Both the position numbers and the translations under genes were made by a program. A DNA stretch of 46,879 nucleotides. It comes from an archaeon 13_2_20CM_2_53_6 (GTDB taxonomy: Archaea; Thermoproteota; Bathyarchaeia; 40CM-2-53-6). The notes below the pieces were generated by a model. That model was not told the DNA's origin, searched no databases, and saw only the letters and a list, made by a program, of their open reading frames with translations. The stretch covers positions 1 through 46,879 of the forward strand of contig MNDT01000026.1 of NCBI GenBank assembly GCA_001915065.1, given 5' to 3'. The first letter of the stretch is position 1, and each line of letters opens with the position of its first letter. This document shows positions 27,509-37,156 of the stretch, piece after piece.

Positions 27509-28513
27509 TTGATCACGCTCACACTTCTCGGGCAGAGAGATGGTGCTGCGCCAGCTGAGACAGTGAAAGACTTTCCCGAACAGATTCGTGATGGGGAGAT
27601 GCTCTGGGTTGACGCGGAGAGCCCGACCGAGGAGGAGCTTGGAGAGCTGAAGGAGAGATTTGGCCTAGATGAGTTCGCCGTGGAAGATGTGATCCACAAG
27701 GATCAGAGACCAAAGCTGGAAGATTATGGGAAGAATGTGTTCGCTGTAATCCATGTGCCGATTGTTAAAAATCACAGGAGCGAGATAATCGAGCTCTTCA
27801 TCTTCTTCCAGAAAAACTGGATCATAACCGTCCACTCAATGGAGTCGGAGCTCATCCAAGCAGTAGACTCCCGGATCAGAGCCAGGGGTCTTGCCCCGCT
27901 CGGAAACATCCCATCGCCAGATCTGCTCTATTATGTCTTCCTTGACTTTGCGGTGGATGCCTACTATCCGATTCTGGACGAGGTGGAGAATCGGCTTGAG
28001 GAGCTTGACAAACAGGCGGTCACGACGTTCAAGACCCGGGTGAGGAGGATGGAGAATGTTGTGCAGATCGTGACGACGATAGGAGGTGTGCGAAAACGGC
28101 TGATGGTCTTGAGGCGCTCTCTGACTCCCACCAGGGATATGCTTGGTATGGTGATGCGCGGTGCGGTTCCTTTCGTCGCGGATTCAAGTCTCAGGAGCTT
28201 CAGGGACGTGTATGACCACTCTTTTCAGCTGTTGGAGACAATTGACAATGATAGAGACAGGACGAGTGACGTTCGCGACCTCTACATCAGCCTACACTCT
28301 GCATCGACGGATAATACGATAAAGCTGCTCACGGCAGTTGCGACGATGTTTCTCCCCCTCAGCCTCCTGGCCGGCATCTACGGAACAAACTTCACTCCTG
28401 GCTTTTTCGAACCAGGGAGCGATAGCCCTCTGGGATTCTATCTTTTTGTCTCAGCAATGGTAATCATGGCTCTCGGATTCGTCTACTACTTCAAGAGAAG
28501 CCACTGGATATAG
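27509..28513 (+). CDS. corA: CorA family divalent cation transporter with GTN signature
   Basis: LWVDAESPTEEELGELKERFGLDEFAVEDV, two C-terminal TMs, LAGIYGTNFTPG. Confidence 0.88.
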   Translation: MITLTLLGQRDGAAPAETVKDFPEQIRDGEMLWVDAESPTEEELGELKERFGLDEFAVEDVIHKDQRPKLEDYGKNVFAVIHVPIVKNHRSEIIELFIFFQKNWIITVHSMESELIQAVDSRIRARGLAPLGNIPSPDLLYYVFLDFAVDAYYPILDEVENRLEELDKQAVTTFKTRVRRMENVVQIVTTIGGVRKRLMVLRRSLTPTRDMLGMVMRGAVPFVADSSLRSFRDVYDHSFQLLETIDNDRDRTSDVRDLYISLHSASTDNTIKLLTAVATMFLPLSLLAGIYGTNFTPGFFEPGSDSPLGFYLFVSAMVIMALGFVYYFKRSHWI

Positions 28514-28723
28514 AAGACTCCCGGATTACATTTCAACCCTCGCAAGTAGTCTACAGATTAGACAAGGCGTATCACGTGTTTCTCCGAACTCAAACGCATT
28601 GGTCGAACCGTCGATGGTGGAGTTTATCGTGGAGCTAACACTATCCGACGTTCCTATCTCGCGCTGTCTTTCCTTCCCGGGACCGCGTCACTTGACGGAT
28701 TAGGGTCTGGTAACGACCTGCAA

Positions 28724-29044
28724 TTGGCAGACCCCCCTGTGAGTATGGATGCTGAGGCAGGGGAGATCGGGTTGGCTGCCTGGGAAGAACCGAAAGAGCT
28801 GGACACGGACAACGAGGCAGTAATCAGCCTCTACGACGGGATAAAGAAGATACTTGAGAACCAGAACAAGCCCAAGATCAAGGTCAAGCAGGAGCAAGGT
28901 CCAAGCATCCCCCGAGACGCTAGACATGTACTGCAATGCGGCAGGATTCTGAAGGTGGACGTTGAACGCAGACTAGTCATAATCACCGTGATGAAAGCCG
29001 ACGGTGAGCTTCACCAGCTCAGAATCGAAGCCAACCAAGACTGA
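28724..29044 (+). CDS. hypothetical protein (106 aa)
   Basis: TTG or internal ATG start; acidic N-terminus; C-terminal small beta domain. Confidence 0.5.
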   Translation: MADPPVSMDAEAGEIGLAAWEEPKELDTDNEAVISLYDGIKKILENQNKPKIKVKQEQGPSIPRDARHVLQCGRILKVDVERRLVIITVMKADGELHQLRIEANQD

Positions 29045-29183
29045 CGAGAACAACATAGCGCATCGTTGAGAAAAATAGCATGATCCGTACTCGCTTGAAG
29101 GCCGGGTCCAGTACCTACTACTATGATAGTAACCTTTTTATGAGACAATCCCTTTCTTGCCGTTTGCCTTAGAGGCAATAAAA

Positions 29184-29477
29184 ATGACAACGACCAGTAG
29201 GCTTCTACTCGCAATAGCACTGCTGTCTCTGGCGGCAATACCATTCCTCGCACGGCCCGTCGCAGCTGACACCAACACAGGCACTTCAGGTCAGCCCAAT
29301 CAGAGCTGTCAGTCTGTCTTCCCGACGGGACCCCTATCTCCAGCAGGCTTCAACACAAACGGATTCGCGAATGCTGAGAACGTCTATGCCGGCTCCGGAC
29401 AAACCCTTCAAACCCCAGCAAACTCGGCAGCCGTATCACAGTACGATGTCGCATGCTTCCAAGTCGCACAGCACTAG
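29184..29477 (+). CDS. small secreted protein
   Basis: Internal ATG 29184; signal peptide LLLAIALLSLAAIPFLARPVAA; two Cys in the mature region; followed by a T8 tract. Confidence 0.6.
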   Translation: MTTTSRLLLAIALLSLAAIPFLARPVAADTNTGTSGQPNQSCQSVFPTGPLSPAGFNTNGFANAENVYAGSGQTLQTPANSAAVSQYDVACFQVAQH

Positions 29478-29495
29478 ACAAAACCCAACAACAAC

Positions 29496-29520
29496 CCGTC
29501 CTTTTTTTTCTGACCTCTCT
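29496..29520 (+). terminator. poly-T tract downstream of small secreted protein
   Basis: cccgtccttttttttctgacc. Confidence 0.4.
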
Positions 29521-29623
29521 ACTACAGCCAAATTATTTATCCGAAGAAACAAGATGATAGGTAGCATGATCATGGCTTACTCCAACCGCCATGCAGAGGA
29601 CAATGACAAGGAGGAGAACGTGT

Positions 29624-30967
29624 TTAGTTGTACTCGCTGATTTTTCTCTGGAAGTATGCCTTCTGGAGAAGGGCTGAGGTCTCGATCCAGCCACGCTTCG
29701 GTATCTCAAGTATTGTCGTCGCGTAGTTCAGCGCTGCGTCCAAGGAGTCGAACCGTTCGAACCTTGTCTTCAGGAGTGCTCGCAGACTCTCCCTAACATT
29801 CCAGACACCGACTGGCATTATGTACCCGGGGTGGATCTCTCTAAGCATTATTGCTCCGGCTTGTCGTCCTATCGAGTCGAGATGTTCAGAGACGGCCAGT
29901 CTTGCAGAGTAGTAGCAGCCTCCGGGTTTTGCGTAGGTTTTCCGTCCCCGGTATCCTTCCGAGTCTCCGAGCATTATGGGCCGGTATCCCCCAAGGGATG
30001 TGTAGTCGATCGTCTGAACATCCTCGTCCATGTTTACATCCGGGAAACTGGTGGCGAGGAGTTCGGGCTCGAACCAGGCCTCGATCCATTCGAACCTCCA
30101 GCTCTCGGGGGTGAGGATTCCAACGTAGACGTTGTCGAGGTAGGTGTAGTTGTAGACGCGATACTCGCCGATGGGCGGGTAGTGTCTGACCCGGGCCATC
30201 AGCCTCAGGCTGAGGTTGCTGTCGACCGCTGTGATGCTCCAGCGGGTGGGTACAAGCTTCCTCCTCTTACCCTCACCGAACATGCCTAGACTGAAGGCTC
30301 TCTGAATCCTCGTCACCAGAACGTTGTCTCTGTAAAGCTGGAGAACAGCGTCGTCTGCTCGTAGATCATGGTCGTAGAATGCCTTCTCGATCCTGTCGTC
30401 AACGGAAGAGTTTCCGGTCTGAAAGGAGGCTAGGGGCGCGATGGGGCCGAAGGGTTGGGAATCCTCACGCATGTCCAGGACCTTACGGGGGAGCCGTGCG
30501 AGAACCAGCTCTGTCTCAACAGGATTCGTCATCATCGCAACCTCCTGCAATGTATCGATGACCTTGCCACCCTTCTGCGCGTCCATGATGTGGGCTCTGC
30601 TGTAGCCGCGGAGGAGACTGTACCGATAGTCGACGATCTCGTCGAAGCCCTTACCCATCCACCATTCCGGCGTGTCAAGAATCGTCGTGTCCCCCGAGAC
30701 GGGCGGGACCATGGGTCCGACGAAGACTTTCGGATAGCCGAACCGGCCTACAAAGACTCCCGGCGGGCTTGAGCCGATTATACTCTTGGTGTCAAACTCG
30801 GGGTGACGAGTCTCCAGGGTCGCGGCTTTGAGGTGTATCGCACATCGGCGTTCGACCGACAGCCGTCTGACCCTCCTGCACATTGGACAGACAGTCTCAG
30901 GAGTCGAGATGATGCGCTCACGTCGCCATCCTGATCTGCCCATTCCATCGAACATGTTGGTAGACAT
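29624..30967 (-). CDS. nreA: archaeal NreA-family DNA repair protein
   Basis: CPMCRR N-terminus, SSPPGVFVGRFGYPKVFVGPMVPP, DTPEWWMGKGFDEIVDYRYSLLRG, typical Nre N- and C-domains. Confidence 0.88.
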   Translation of the reverse strand: MSTNMFDGMGRSGWRRERIISTPETVCPMCRRVRRLSVERRCAIHLKAATLETRHPEFDTKSIIGSSPPGVFVGRFGYPKVFVGPMVPPVSGDTTILDTPEWWMGKGFDEIVDYRYSLLRGYSRAHIMDAQKGGKVIDTLQEVAMMTNPVETELVLARLPRKVLDMREDSQPFGPIAPLASFQTGNSSVDDRIEKAFYDHDLRADDAVLQLYRDNVLVTRIQRAFSLGMFGEGKRRKLVPTRWSITAVDSNLSLRLMARVRHYPPIGEYRVYNYTYLDNVYVGILTPESWRFEWIEAWFEPELLATSFPDVNMDEDVQTIDYTSLGGYRPIMLGDSEGYRGRKTYAKPGGCYYSARLAVSEHLDSIGRQAGAIMLREIHPGYIMPVGVWNVRESLRALLKTRFERFDSLDAALNYATTILEIPKRGWIETSALLQKAYFQRKISEYN

Positions 30968-31205
30968 AGTCTACCCAGGACTCGAAAAATGTTCGACCTG
31001 ATAATGGGGCATTCTGTTAGACTAATGCTCTGACTGGCACTTAACGTTGAAGACGAGGTTGAAGCTGAGAAGCCCGGCGGTGTCACAGGGAGGATGTCGG
31101 GTTGTTCGTTCCTGGCATGATAAGAATCTAGACATCATAGAACCTTGGGCAGCCGCCAACTCTGGCTGGTCGCTCAGTCGACCAGTCCCGCTTGGCCACT
31201 AACTA

Positions 31206-31718
31206 TCAGATTGGGATTTGAAGGCGTGAAGCTCTTCTCCTGTACGCGACCCAGAGAGCAATTATCATTGCGAATATGGACATGATCGCGATCTGTGCAG
31301 GATTGGCAAACACCGATTGAACTCCCGTCTTCTGGACTATGGCGTCCCATTGGGTCGTCTCGAAGATTTGTCTTCCAGAGCTGTAGAGCCAGACTATGAA
31401 CAGTCCTCCGAGACACATCAGGACAATAGCGTAGCGCCCGAGATTTCTTCCCACTTCCAGTTTGGTGTGTCCCACGGTTGCGAGAGTGGGCTCTGGGAAC
31501 AAACCTTGCTCCTCGGTTTCGCCTATCAGTTCGAGGCTCTGCGTCTGTTGTTCTCCGACGCCTACCTGGGACGACGCCTGTCTTGTGAGGCTATCTAGAA
31601 TATCATCCGATGAGACACTGACGCTAGCCGTTTCTTCGAGCGGTTTTGCGCGTTTACGCTTACCGGAAAACCCGAATCGGAATCGTGCCTTTGGAGAGTC
31701 TTGGTCGACCGATTCCAA
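31206..31718 (-). CDS. hypothetical membrane protein (2 TM)
   Basis: Acidic cytoplasmic N-terminus and two C-terminal TM segments. Confidence 0.6.
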   Translation of the reverse strand: MESVDQDSPKARFRFGFSGKRKRAKPLEETASVSVSSDDILDSLTRQASSQVGVGEQQTQSLELIGETEEQGLFPEPTLATVGHTKLEVGRNLGRYAIVLMCLGGLFIVWLYSSGRQIFETTQWDAIVQKTGVQSVFANPAQIAIMSIFAMIIALWVAYRRRASRLQIPI

Positions 31719-31926
31719 TTCCGTTCTCCCATCTGTCTTATAGTGCTGCTCCGATTTGGGAATAGACGTACCATACCAGACCCAGGCCTAAGACTATGTG
31801 GACTCCCCTAGTCCACGCGATGAACGTGTGATCAGGCTAGTCCATGTACTACTACCGAAAGGGGTGAGGAATGAGTGCGGGCCTTGAGATTTGTCTCTGG
31901 GCGCCGAGTCTTCGAGAACTGTTGGA

Positions 31927-32400
31927 CTAGTGTCTCTGATCGTCAGTGTATTGAAGCATGGAGCGATAAAGATCGTCGGCGTCTATTCTCGGTTTCCGGT
32001 GGCGTCGTCGGCTCGTTCTCGGCCCCTTAGGGGTTGGGGGTCCAGCTGTTTCCAGAAGGGGCACCGACCGTACAGACATCAGCTCAAGGCCCTCTTCTGT
32101 GCGCCGTGTCGGGACCGTCCATTCGTCGTTCTCTCGATGTCTGCTGCTCATTGAGCCCAGCAAGGTGAACGTGCCGAGCGCGAATACTGAGATTGTCACC
32201 ATGGACAAGATTGCGTCTGCGATGAGGCTTGTCCGGAAGAGGCTGATGATGTATTCTTGGAGATACACGTTGTTCAGGTATTCCTGATACGTCCAGACGG
32301 TAAATGAGAGTATGATGCCTGCCTGGGCTAAGATTACAAATTTGATCAGGCCTGAAACGTGCCTATGCTTGTCAGATTCCTCGTCAAAGGAGGGTGCCAA
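31927..32400 (-). CDS. hypothetical membrane protein (2 TM)
   Basis: Two TM segments and a basic C-terminus. Confidence 0.55.
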   Translation of the reverse strand: MAPSFDEESDKHRHVSGLIKFVILAQAGIILSFTVWTYQEYLNNVYLQEYIISLFRTSLIADAILSMVTISVFALGTFTLLGSMSSRHRENDEWTVPTRRTEEGLELMSVRSVPLLETAGPPTPKGPRTSRRRHRKPRIDADDLYRSMLQYTDDQRH

Positions 32401-32546
32401 TTTAGAACGCTCGCCTTTTTTCGCTCGGTTGTTTCATATGGTTCGACGCAATTTTTAAACAGAATGCAACTAGTCAAAGTGACTGCCAGTACCTTTCGAG
32501 TATCCTAGGATGCATCGTGTTCGGCTGATCTAAATAGTTCTTCGTT

Positions 32547-33470
32547 CTACAGAAGCTTTGTTATGATGTAGGCTAGCAGGAATCCTGCTATGGGTGAGAT
32601 GATCCAGCTGGATATGATGAGGAATATGTTGCGGACATTCAGGACTCTCATCCTCCGTCCAAGTCCTGATCCTATGATACCTGAGGATACTGTCTCCGTA
32701 ATAGATAGCGGTACCGCGAGCTGGTTGGCCAATTCGACTGTCGCGGATCCGATGAGCTGGGCAAAGAACGCGTTGGGATACCGGAGGCTGAAGATGCCCT
32801 CGGTCAACCTTCTCAGTGCTCCTCTACCTAGAAGAAAGGCGCCGACGGTTGCTCCCAGCCCCACGGCTATTGTTGCGTCGAAGCTCTGGTTGTAGGGTAC
32901 TCCGGCGATGAGGCCGAGAGTGTTGACGCCGAGAACGTAGGCGGAGAGGAATGCCAGTGGCAGCAGTCCTGTTTTGAGCAGTGTCAGTTTGAACCAGAGG
33001 TTTCTTGGGCTCATCCGGTCATCGAGGATAATCAATAGAACTCCCAGTCCGGTTGCGACTAGGGGGACGAGGAACCAGAAGCCGAGTATCAGGGCAAGGT
33101 ATCTGGTCTGGCCTAGTATTCCTAGAGCGGCGCTGACGCCAAGAATTGCCCCTGTGAGCGCCTTGGAGAGCGAGAGGGGGACTCCGAAGAATTCGCCGCC
33201 TAGAAACACGAGAAGTGAGGCCAGCAGGATCGAGAAGGCGCCAGTGGATGTGTTAGCCGGGAGGAAGACTTCCGTGACTCTGAAGAGCTTAGGGCCCTCT
33301 ATTACCAGCCCTGTTACGTAGCCGGCTATTGCCAGGAGTATTCCGGTTCGGCGGCGGACCATTCCGCTCCCGATTATTGTACCGGAGCATGCTGAAAGAT
33401 TGTTTCCCCCCACGACCATGCCCAATAGACCCGCGAGTACCAGTGAGGCAGTGTCAAGCGGCGCGGTCAT
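32547..33470 (-). CDS. PiT family inorganic phosphate transporter
   Basis: MVVGGNNLSACSGTIIGSGMVRRRTGILLAIAGYVTG duplicated PiT signature; adjacent DUF47 gene. Confidence 0.88.
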   Translation of the reverse strand: MTAPLDTASLVLAGLLGMVVGGNNLSACSGTIIGSGMVRRRTGILLAIAGYVTGLVIEGPKLFRVTEVFLPANTSTGAFSILLASLLVFLGGEFFGVPLSLSKALTGAILGVSAALGILGQTRYLALILGFWFLVPLVATGLGVLLIILDDRMSPRNLWFKLTLLKTGLLPLAFLSAYVLGVNTLGLIAGVPYNQSFDATIAVGLGATVGAFLLGRGALRRLTEGIFSLRYPNAFFAQLIGSATVELANQLAVPLSITETVSSGIIGSGLGRRMRVLNVRNIFLIISSWIISPIAGFLLAYIITKLL

Positions 33471-33478
33471 TCTCTGCC

Positions 33479-34180
33479 CTAAGCGCCCAAAGCTTTCGTG
33501 ATAGCCATGACAAGATCGGAAGCGTCTTCGCAGAGATCCAGCATGTCATCAGCCTCTATGGTGGTCTCGAGATAGTTGTGGAACGAGGCGTAGTCTAGTT
33601 TCTCCCACGACCCGTAGATCTCGTCCAGCATCGCGTCCTTGACATCGTCTCCTTGCTCCTCCAACCCCTCGATCTGACGCGCCAGGTCTATCGCCTGTTT
33701 CCGGTCAGAGCCTGCTGTGTTCAATAGCTTTCTGAACATGCGGAGCTGGGCGAGACCTATCTCGATGAGGCTGATCTGTTCCTTCCGGATGTCCGAGTCG
33801 AACTCCTTCGCCTCTCTCAAGGGACGCCTGGTCACCCGTCGGAGCTGTCTGGAGAGACCGTGCGCCCGGTCTAGAATACTGTCTACGTTGTCGGCTAATC
33901 GTCCGAAGTCATAGTCTAGGCTTGCAGTCATCGAGCCTCGCCCAATCATCTCTTCAAGAGACCGGGTAATCTTGTCCCCGTCCTTCTCCAATACGTTGAT
34001 CCGTTCTGTGTAGCTCTCGATGTCCTTGAGACCGTGGCTCGGGCTTGCGAGTATCTTGACGAGTAGTTGAAGCGCCTCCTCGGCAAGTCCGGCCAGCTCC
34101 TGAATGCGGAGAAACGCGTTCTTCTCTCCAGGCACGAAGAAGCCCTTCACACGCCGTAGCACCTCATTCAGAGTCTTCAC
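33479..34180 (-). CDS. DUF47/PhoU-like phosphate transport regulator
   Basis: All-helical; YTERINVLEKDGDKITRSLEEMIGR, LADNVDSILDRAHGLSRQLRR; 8 nt upstream of PiT. Confidence 0.88.
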   Translation of the reverse strand: MKTLNEVLRRVKGFFVPGEKNAFLRIQELAGLAEEALQLLVKILASPSHGLKDIESYTERINVLEKDGDKITRSLEEMIGRGSMTASLDYDFGRLADNVDSILDRAHGLSRQLRRVTRRPLREAKEFDSDIRKEQISLIEIGLAQLRMFRKLLNTAGSDRKQAIDLARQIEGLEEQGDDVKDAMLDEIYGSWEKLDYASFHNYLETTIEADDMLDLCEDASDLVMAITKALGA

Positions 34181-34402
34181 ACGCTCTAGAGAATTTTTCG
34201 TATCTGGTCTTCGCGCATGCTCTGGGGGATAGAAAAGAATGCCGTTTCGAGGGCGAGGGCCGGGAACGACTTCGTTGTTGGACTGGATGTCCGTTAATGT
34301 TTGCCATACGACTCTTCACTTCTGGGCACCTCATCCTAGATAGCGAAGATCTTCTCGTAACACGCTCCTCTGGTGTTCCTCCGCAAGTTCGAATCTTCTG
34401 TC

Positions 34403-35707
34403 TTAGAGGCGGAGGATGAGTATGATGTTGGCGATCGCAAGGTCGAGGATTGTTAGTGGTATTGAACGTTTTGCGAATCTGGCGAAGCTGAGTCTCTTCC
34501 TGTCCTTGTTTAGAATATTCAATGCGACAAGGTTGGAAGCGGTCCCAATCGGCGTGGCCATTCCTCCTATCCCAGTTCCGACGGCTAGTGCCCAGGCTAG
34601 TGGTGCGATCGCGATGCCGGAGACTGCAGCCATCGTCGTGATGACGGGGATGAAGACTGTGACGAGTGGAACGTTATCGACGATCTGAGAGATAAGTGCC
34701 GTTGTCCACAAGACAAGCGTAACTGATAGGACGAGGTTTCCGCTTGACTGCTGGGTGAGCCAGTTGCCGAGGCTGACTAGGAGCCCGGTCTTCGCGAACC
34801 CTGCAACTAGTATGAATAGGCCGCCGAAGAAGAAGAATACCTGCCAGTCGACCCGTCCCAGAACATCTCGCAGCTCGGTCTGACGGGACGATTCGTAGAC
34901 CAGGATAATGAAGGACGGCAGCAAGGTTGCTAGGGCGGCTGAGACTCCAAGGAACGTGTGGACGATGAGGAAGCTCACGGCGAGTCCGAGACTCACCATG
35001 CTGACCTGGAGCAGGCCCCGATCCTTTACAGCGCCTGAAGGGCTTGGCAGATCCAATAGTTGTCGCTCTCTATGCCTCCGCAGAGCGTCTCGATGGAGGA
35101 AACCGTGGTTTTTTAGGTACAGCATGGAAGTGTTCACTGCGAGAACTGCAAGTGCGATGGGAGCAGTGTTTGCGAGAAACTGGTTGAAGGAGAGAGGCGG
35201 ATTCAGACCAGTTCCTATGATCACGTTTGTCGGATCCCCTACCATTGTTGAGATTCCTCCCACATTCGCCGCTAATACTTCGGCTATAACAAACGGGATG
35301 GGATCGATTCCGAGACCGTCAAACACTTGGACAGTCAACGGGACAATGAAGAGGGCGACCGTGACAATGTCCAGAAGGCTGGCCATGCCAGCAGTCAAGA
35401 GTGGCAGGAGTACGTACATGAGGACAGGGTGGACGTCGACCGAGCGGGCGAGATGGAGACCCATCCATTCGAAGAAGCCGGCTTCGCGTAGTGACGAGGC
35501 GATGATGAACATGCCGAGCAACACGCCTAGCGCTGTCCAGTTTATCGCCGAGAAGAGTTCAGTCTCGCTCAACACTCCGGTGCCAACCATCAGAGTGGCA
35601 CCGAGGACCGCTGCAGACGGCTTATGGAACCTGTCTGATAGTATCAAGCAATAGATTCCGAAAAAGACACCGACCACTAGAACTGTGAGGGTCGTGGGAA
35701 GGGCCAA
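34403..35707 (-). CDS. SLC13/ArsB-superfamily anion or Na+ transporter
   Basis: ANVGGISTMVGDPTNVIIGTGLNPPLSFNQFL, GIGGMATPIGTASNLVALNI. Confidence 0.85.
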   Translation of the reverse strand: MALPTTLTVLVVGVFFGIYCLILSDRFHKPSAAVLGATLMVGTGVLSETELFSAINWTALGVLLGMFIIASSLREAGFFEWMGLHLARSVDVHPVLMYVLLPLLTAGMASLLDIVTVALFIVPLTVQVFDGLGIDPIPFVIAEVLAANVGGISTMVGDPTNVIIGTGLNPPLSFNQFLANTAPIALAVLAVNTSMLYLKNHGFLHRDALRRHRERQLLDLPSPSGAVKDRGLLQVSMVSLGLAVSFLIVHTFLGVSAALATLLPSFIILVYESSRQTELRDVLGRVDWQVFFFFGGLFILVAGFAKTGLLVSLGNWLTQQSSGNLVLSVTLVLWTTALISQIVDNVPLVTVFIPVITTMAAVSGIAIAPLAWALAVGTGIGGMATPIGTASNLVALNILNKDRKRLSFARFAKRSIPLTILDLAIANIILILRL

Positions 35708-35821
35708 ATCCAGCGCTGGCTCCGGCCTGGCTCATAAAAACCATCTCATGGCCGAACGGATTTTGTTGACGAAGGGAGTGGCGACAATAACCAAAGACTG
35801 TTGAGAATTAATTCTTCGACA

Positions 35822-36508
35822 TTAGGTTAATGGCCTAACACGTGTAGTCATCCCGAGGCTGGCGTGGAGGTAAACTCTAGGGTTGGAGTGATCCCGGAAT
35901 TGGCATATCGACCGGGCATTTGGTGAAAAAGAACAAATCGTTTTTGGCCTGCGGCTAAAGTGCGCAAAGTAGACAATTGTACCAATTAGTGCGACCACCA
36001 AGCCTGCGAAGACTACGTACGGAGCAACCAGGGCGAGCTTGTTCACCGGGATGGTCGTGGCGCCCACGGAGACTGGGCTAACTGTGAAGGCTCCTAGCAT
36101 GCTAGTCGGGTGGACCGTACAGTAGTAAGTGTATGTGCCTGCCGCCAGATTGATGGTGAAGGTGTAGGTTATGGTTGTGGTCGAGAAGGTGGTTGAGCAT
36201 GGGTCCATCGTCGGACAGTCGGCCGTGTCGGCAACGCCGTCGTTATCACCATCGAGCAGGAACTGGTGGGGGGCGCCGTCGCCGCTTCTCAGGCCCAAGG
36301 CGACCACGTCGTCCTGGTGCACAGTTATGGTCGGGTTTTTCGTGGTTGAGGCGTTCCAGCCGGTGATGAATCCAATGAGGAGGATCGAGACGTTTGTCGC
36401 ATGCGCCTTCTGGACCGTCGGAAGGAGGTTTCGTGTGAACGGTTGCGCTCCCACTACGACCAGGAGGGCTAGTAGAAGCGCGAAGAACAGGTAGGTCCTG
36501 CTTCGCAT
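35822..36508 (-). CDS. membrane-anchored cupredoxin (blue copper) protein
   Basis: Signal peptide; GAPHQF..., YYCTVHPTSMLGAFTV (type 1 Cu ligands); C-terminal TM. Confidence 0.83.
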   Translation of the reverse strand: MRSRTYLFFALLLALLVVVGAQPFTRNLLPTVQKAHATNVSILLIGFITGWNASTTKNPTITVHQDDVVALGLRSGDGAPHQFLLDGDNDGVADTADCPTMDPCSTTFSTTTITYTFTINLAAGTYTYYCTVHPTSMLGAFTVSPVSVGATTIPVNKLALVAPYVVFAGLVVALIGTIVYFAHFSRRPKTICSFSPNARSICQFRDHSNPRVYLHASLGMTTRVRPLT

Positions 36509-36851
36509 TTAGATCCTACTACCGAAATCGGAGCTTTATAACATTATCGACCTTTTCTCATGCCCGTAGTGCCATCGCAGTTGTGACAGGCCACAGGGGA
36601 GTCTTATCGATGGGTCTGCTCGGACAGTCTCCTGACCGACTCTTCTATCGGACAGCTTTAGATTCTCTATCCGCTCATACCGTCAAACATCGAGTTCAAC
36701 CGAAAGCCGTCTGTCAGTCGTGCCACGGCCCTTGTCGAGGCGTTGCAGCAAACGCCGTCGCAGTACGCCACCAGGACCCTGTTCGGCGGCAGCATGACCG
36801 GTATAGAAGCTTCATATTTGTCGTTTCAGGACAGGCTGCAACGGGAGCCCA

Positions 36852-37121
36852 TTGGAGTTTTTCAGACACTGTCCAGGGTGCGGACGCAGGTTCCACATCA
36901 AGCTTGAAGCCAAGACACTGGTAGGCGTTGAGCGTGAGCCCACTCAAACAGTGGAGCGCGTTGTCGGAGGGCCTCGTGCTGACTGGCAGACCATACCCGT
37001 TATCGTCCATGATGCGAGACCTATAGTCTTGGACATAGAGGAATTCCAGTACGTTTACAAGTGCAGGCACTGCGGGCATGAGTGGTCAGAGAAGCATGTT
37101 CAAGAACACCTGGAAGGTTGA
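36852..37121 (+). CDS. zinc-ribbon protein (89 aa)
   Basis: TTG start; HCPGCGRRF ... YKCRHCGHEW. Confidence 0.65.
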   Translation: MEFFRHCPGCGRRFHIKLEAKTLVGVEREPTQTVERVVGGPRADWQTIPVIVHDARPIVLDIEEFQYVYKCRHCGHEWSEKHVQEHLEG

Positions 37122-37156
37122 GAAGCCAAAGTAATAGAACCTAGCTGGAGGGGAGT

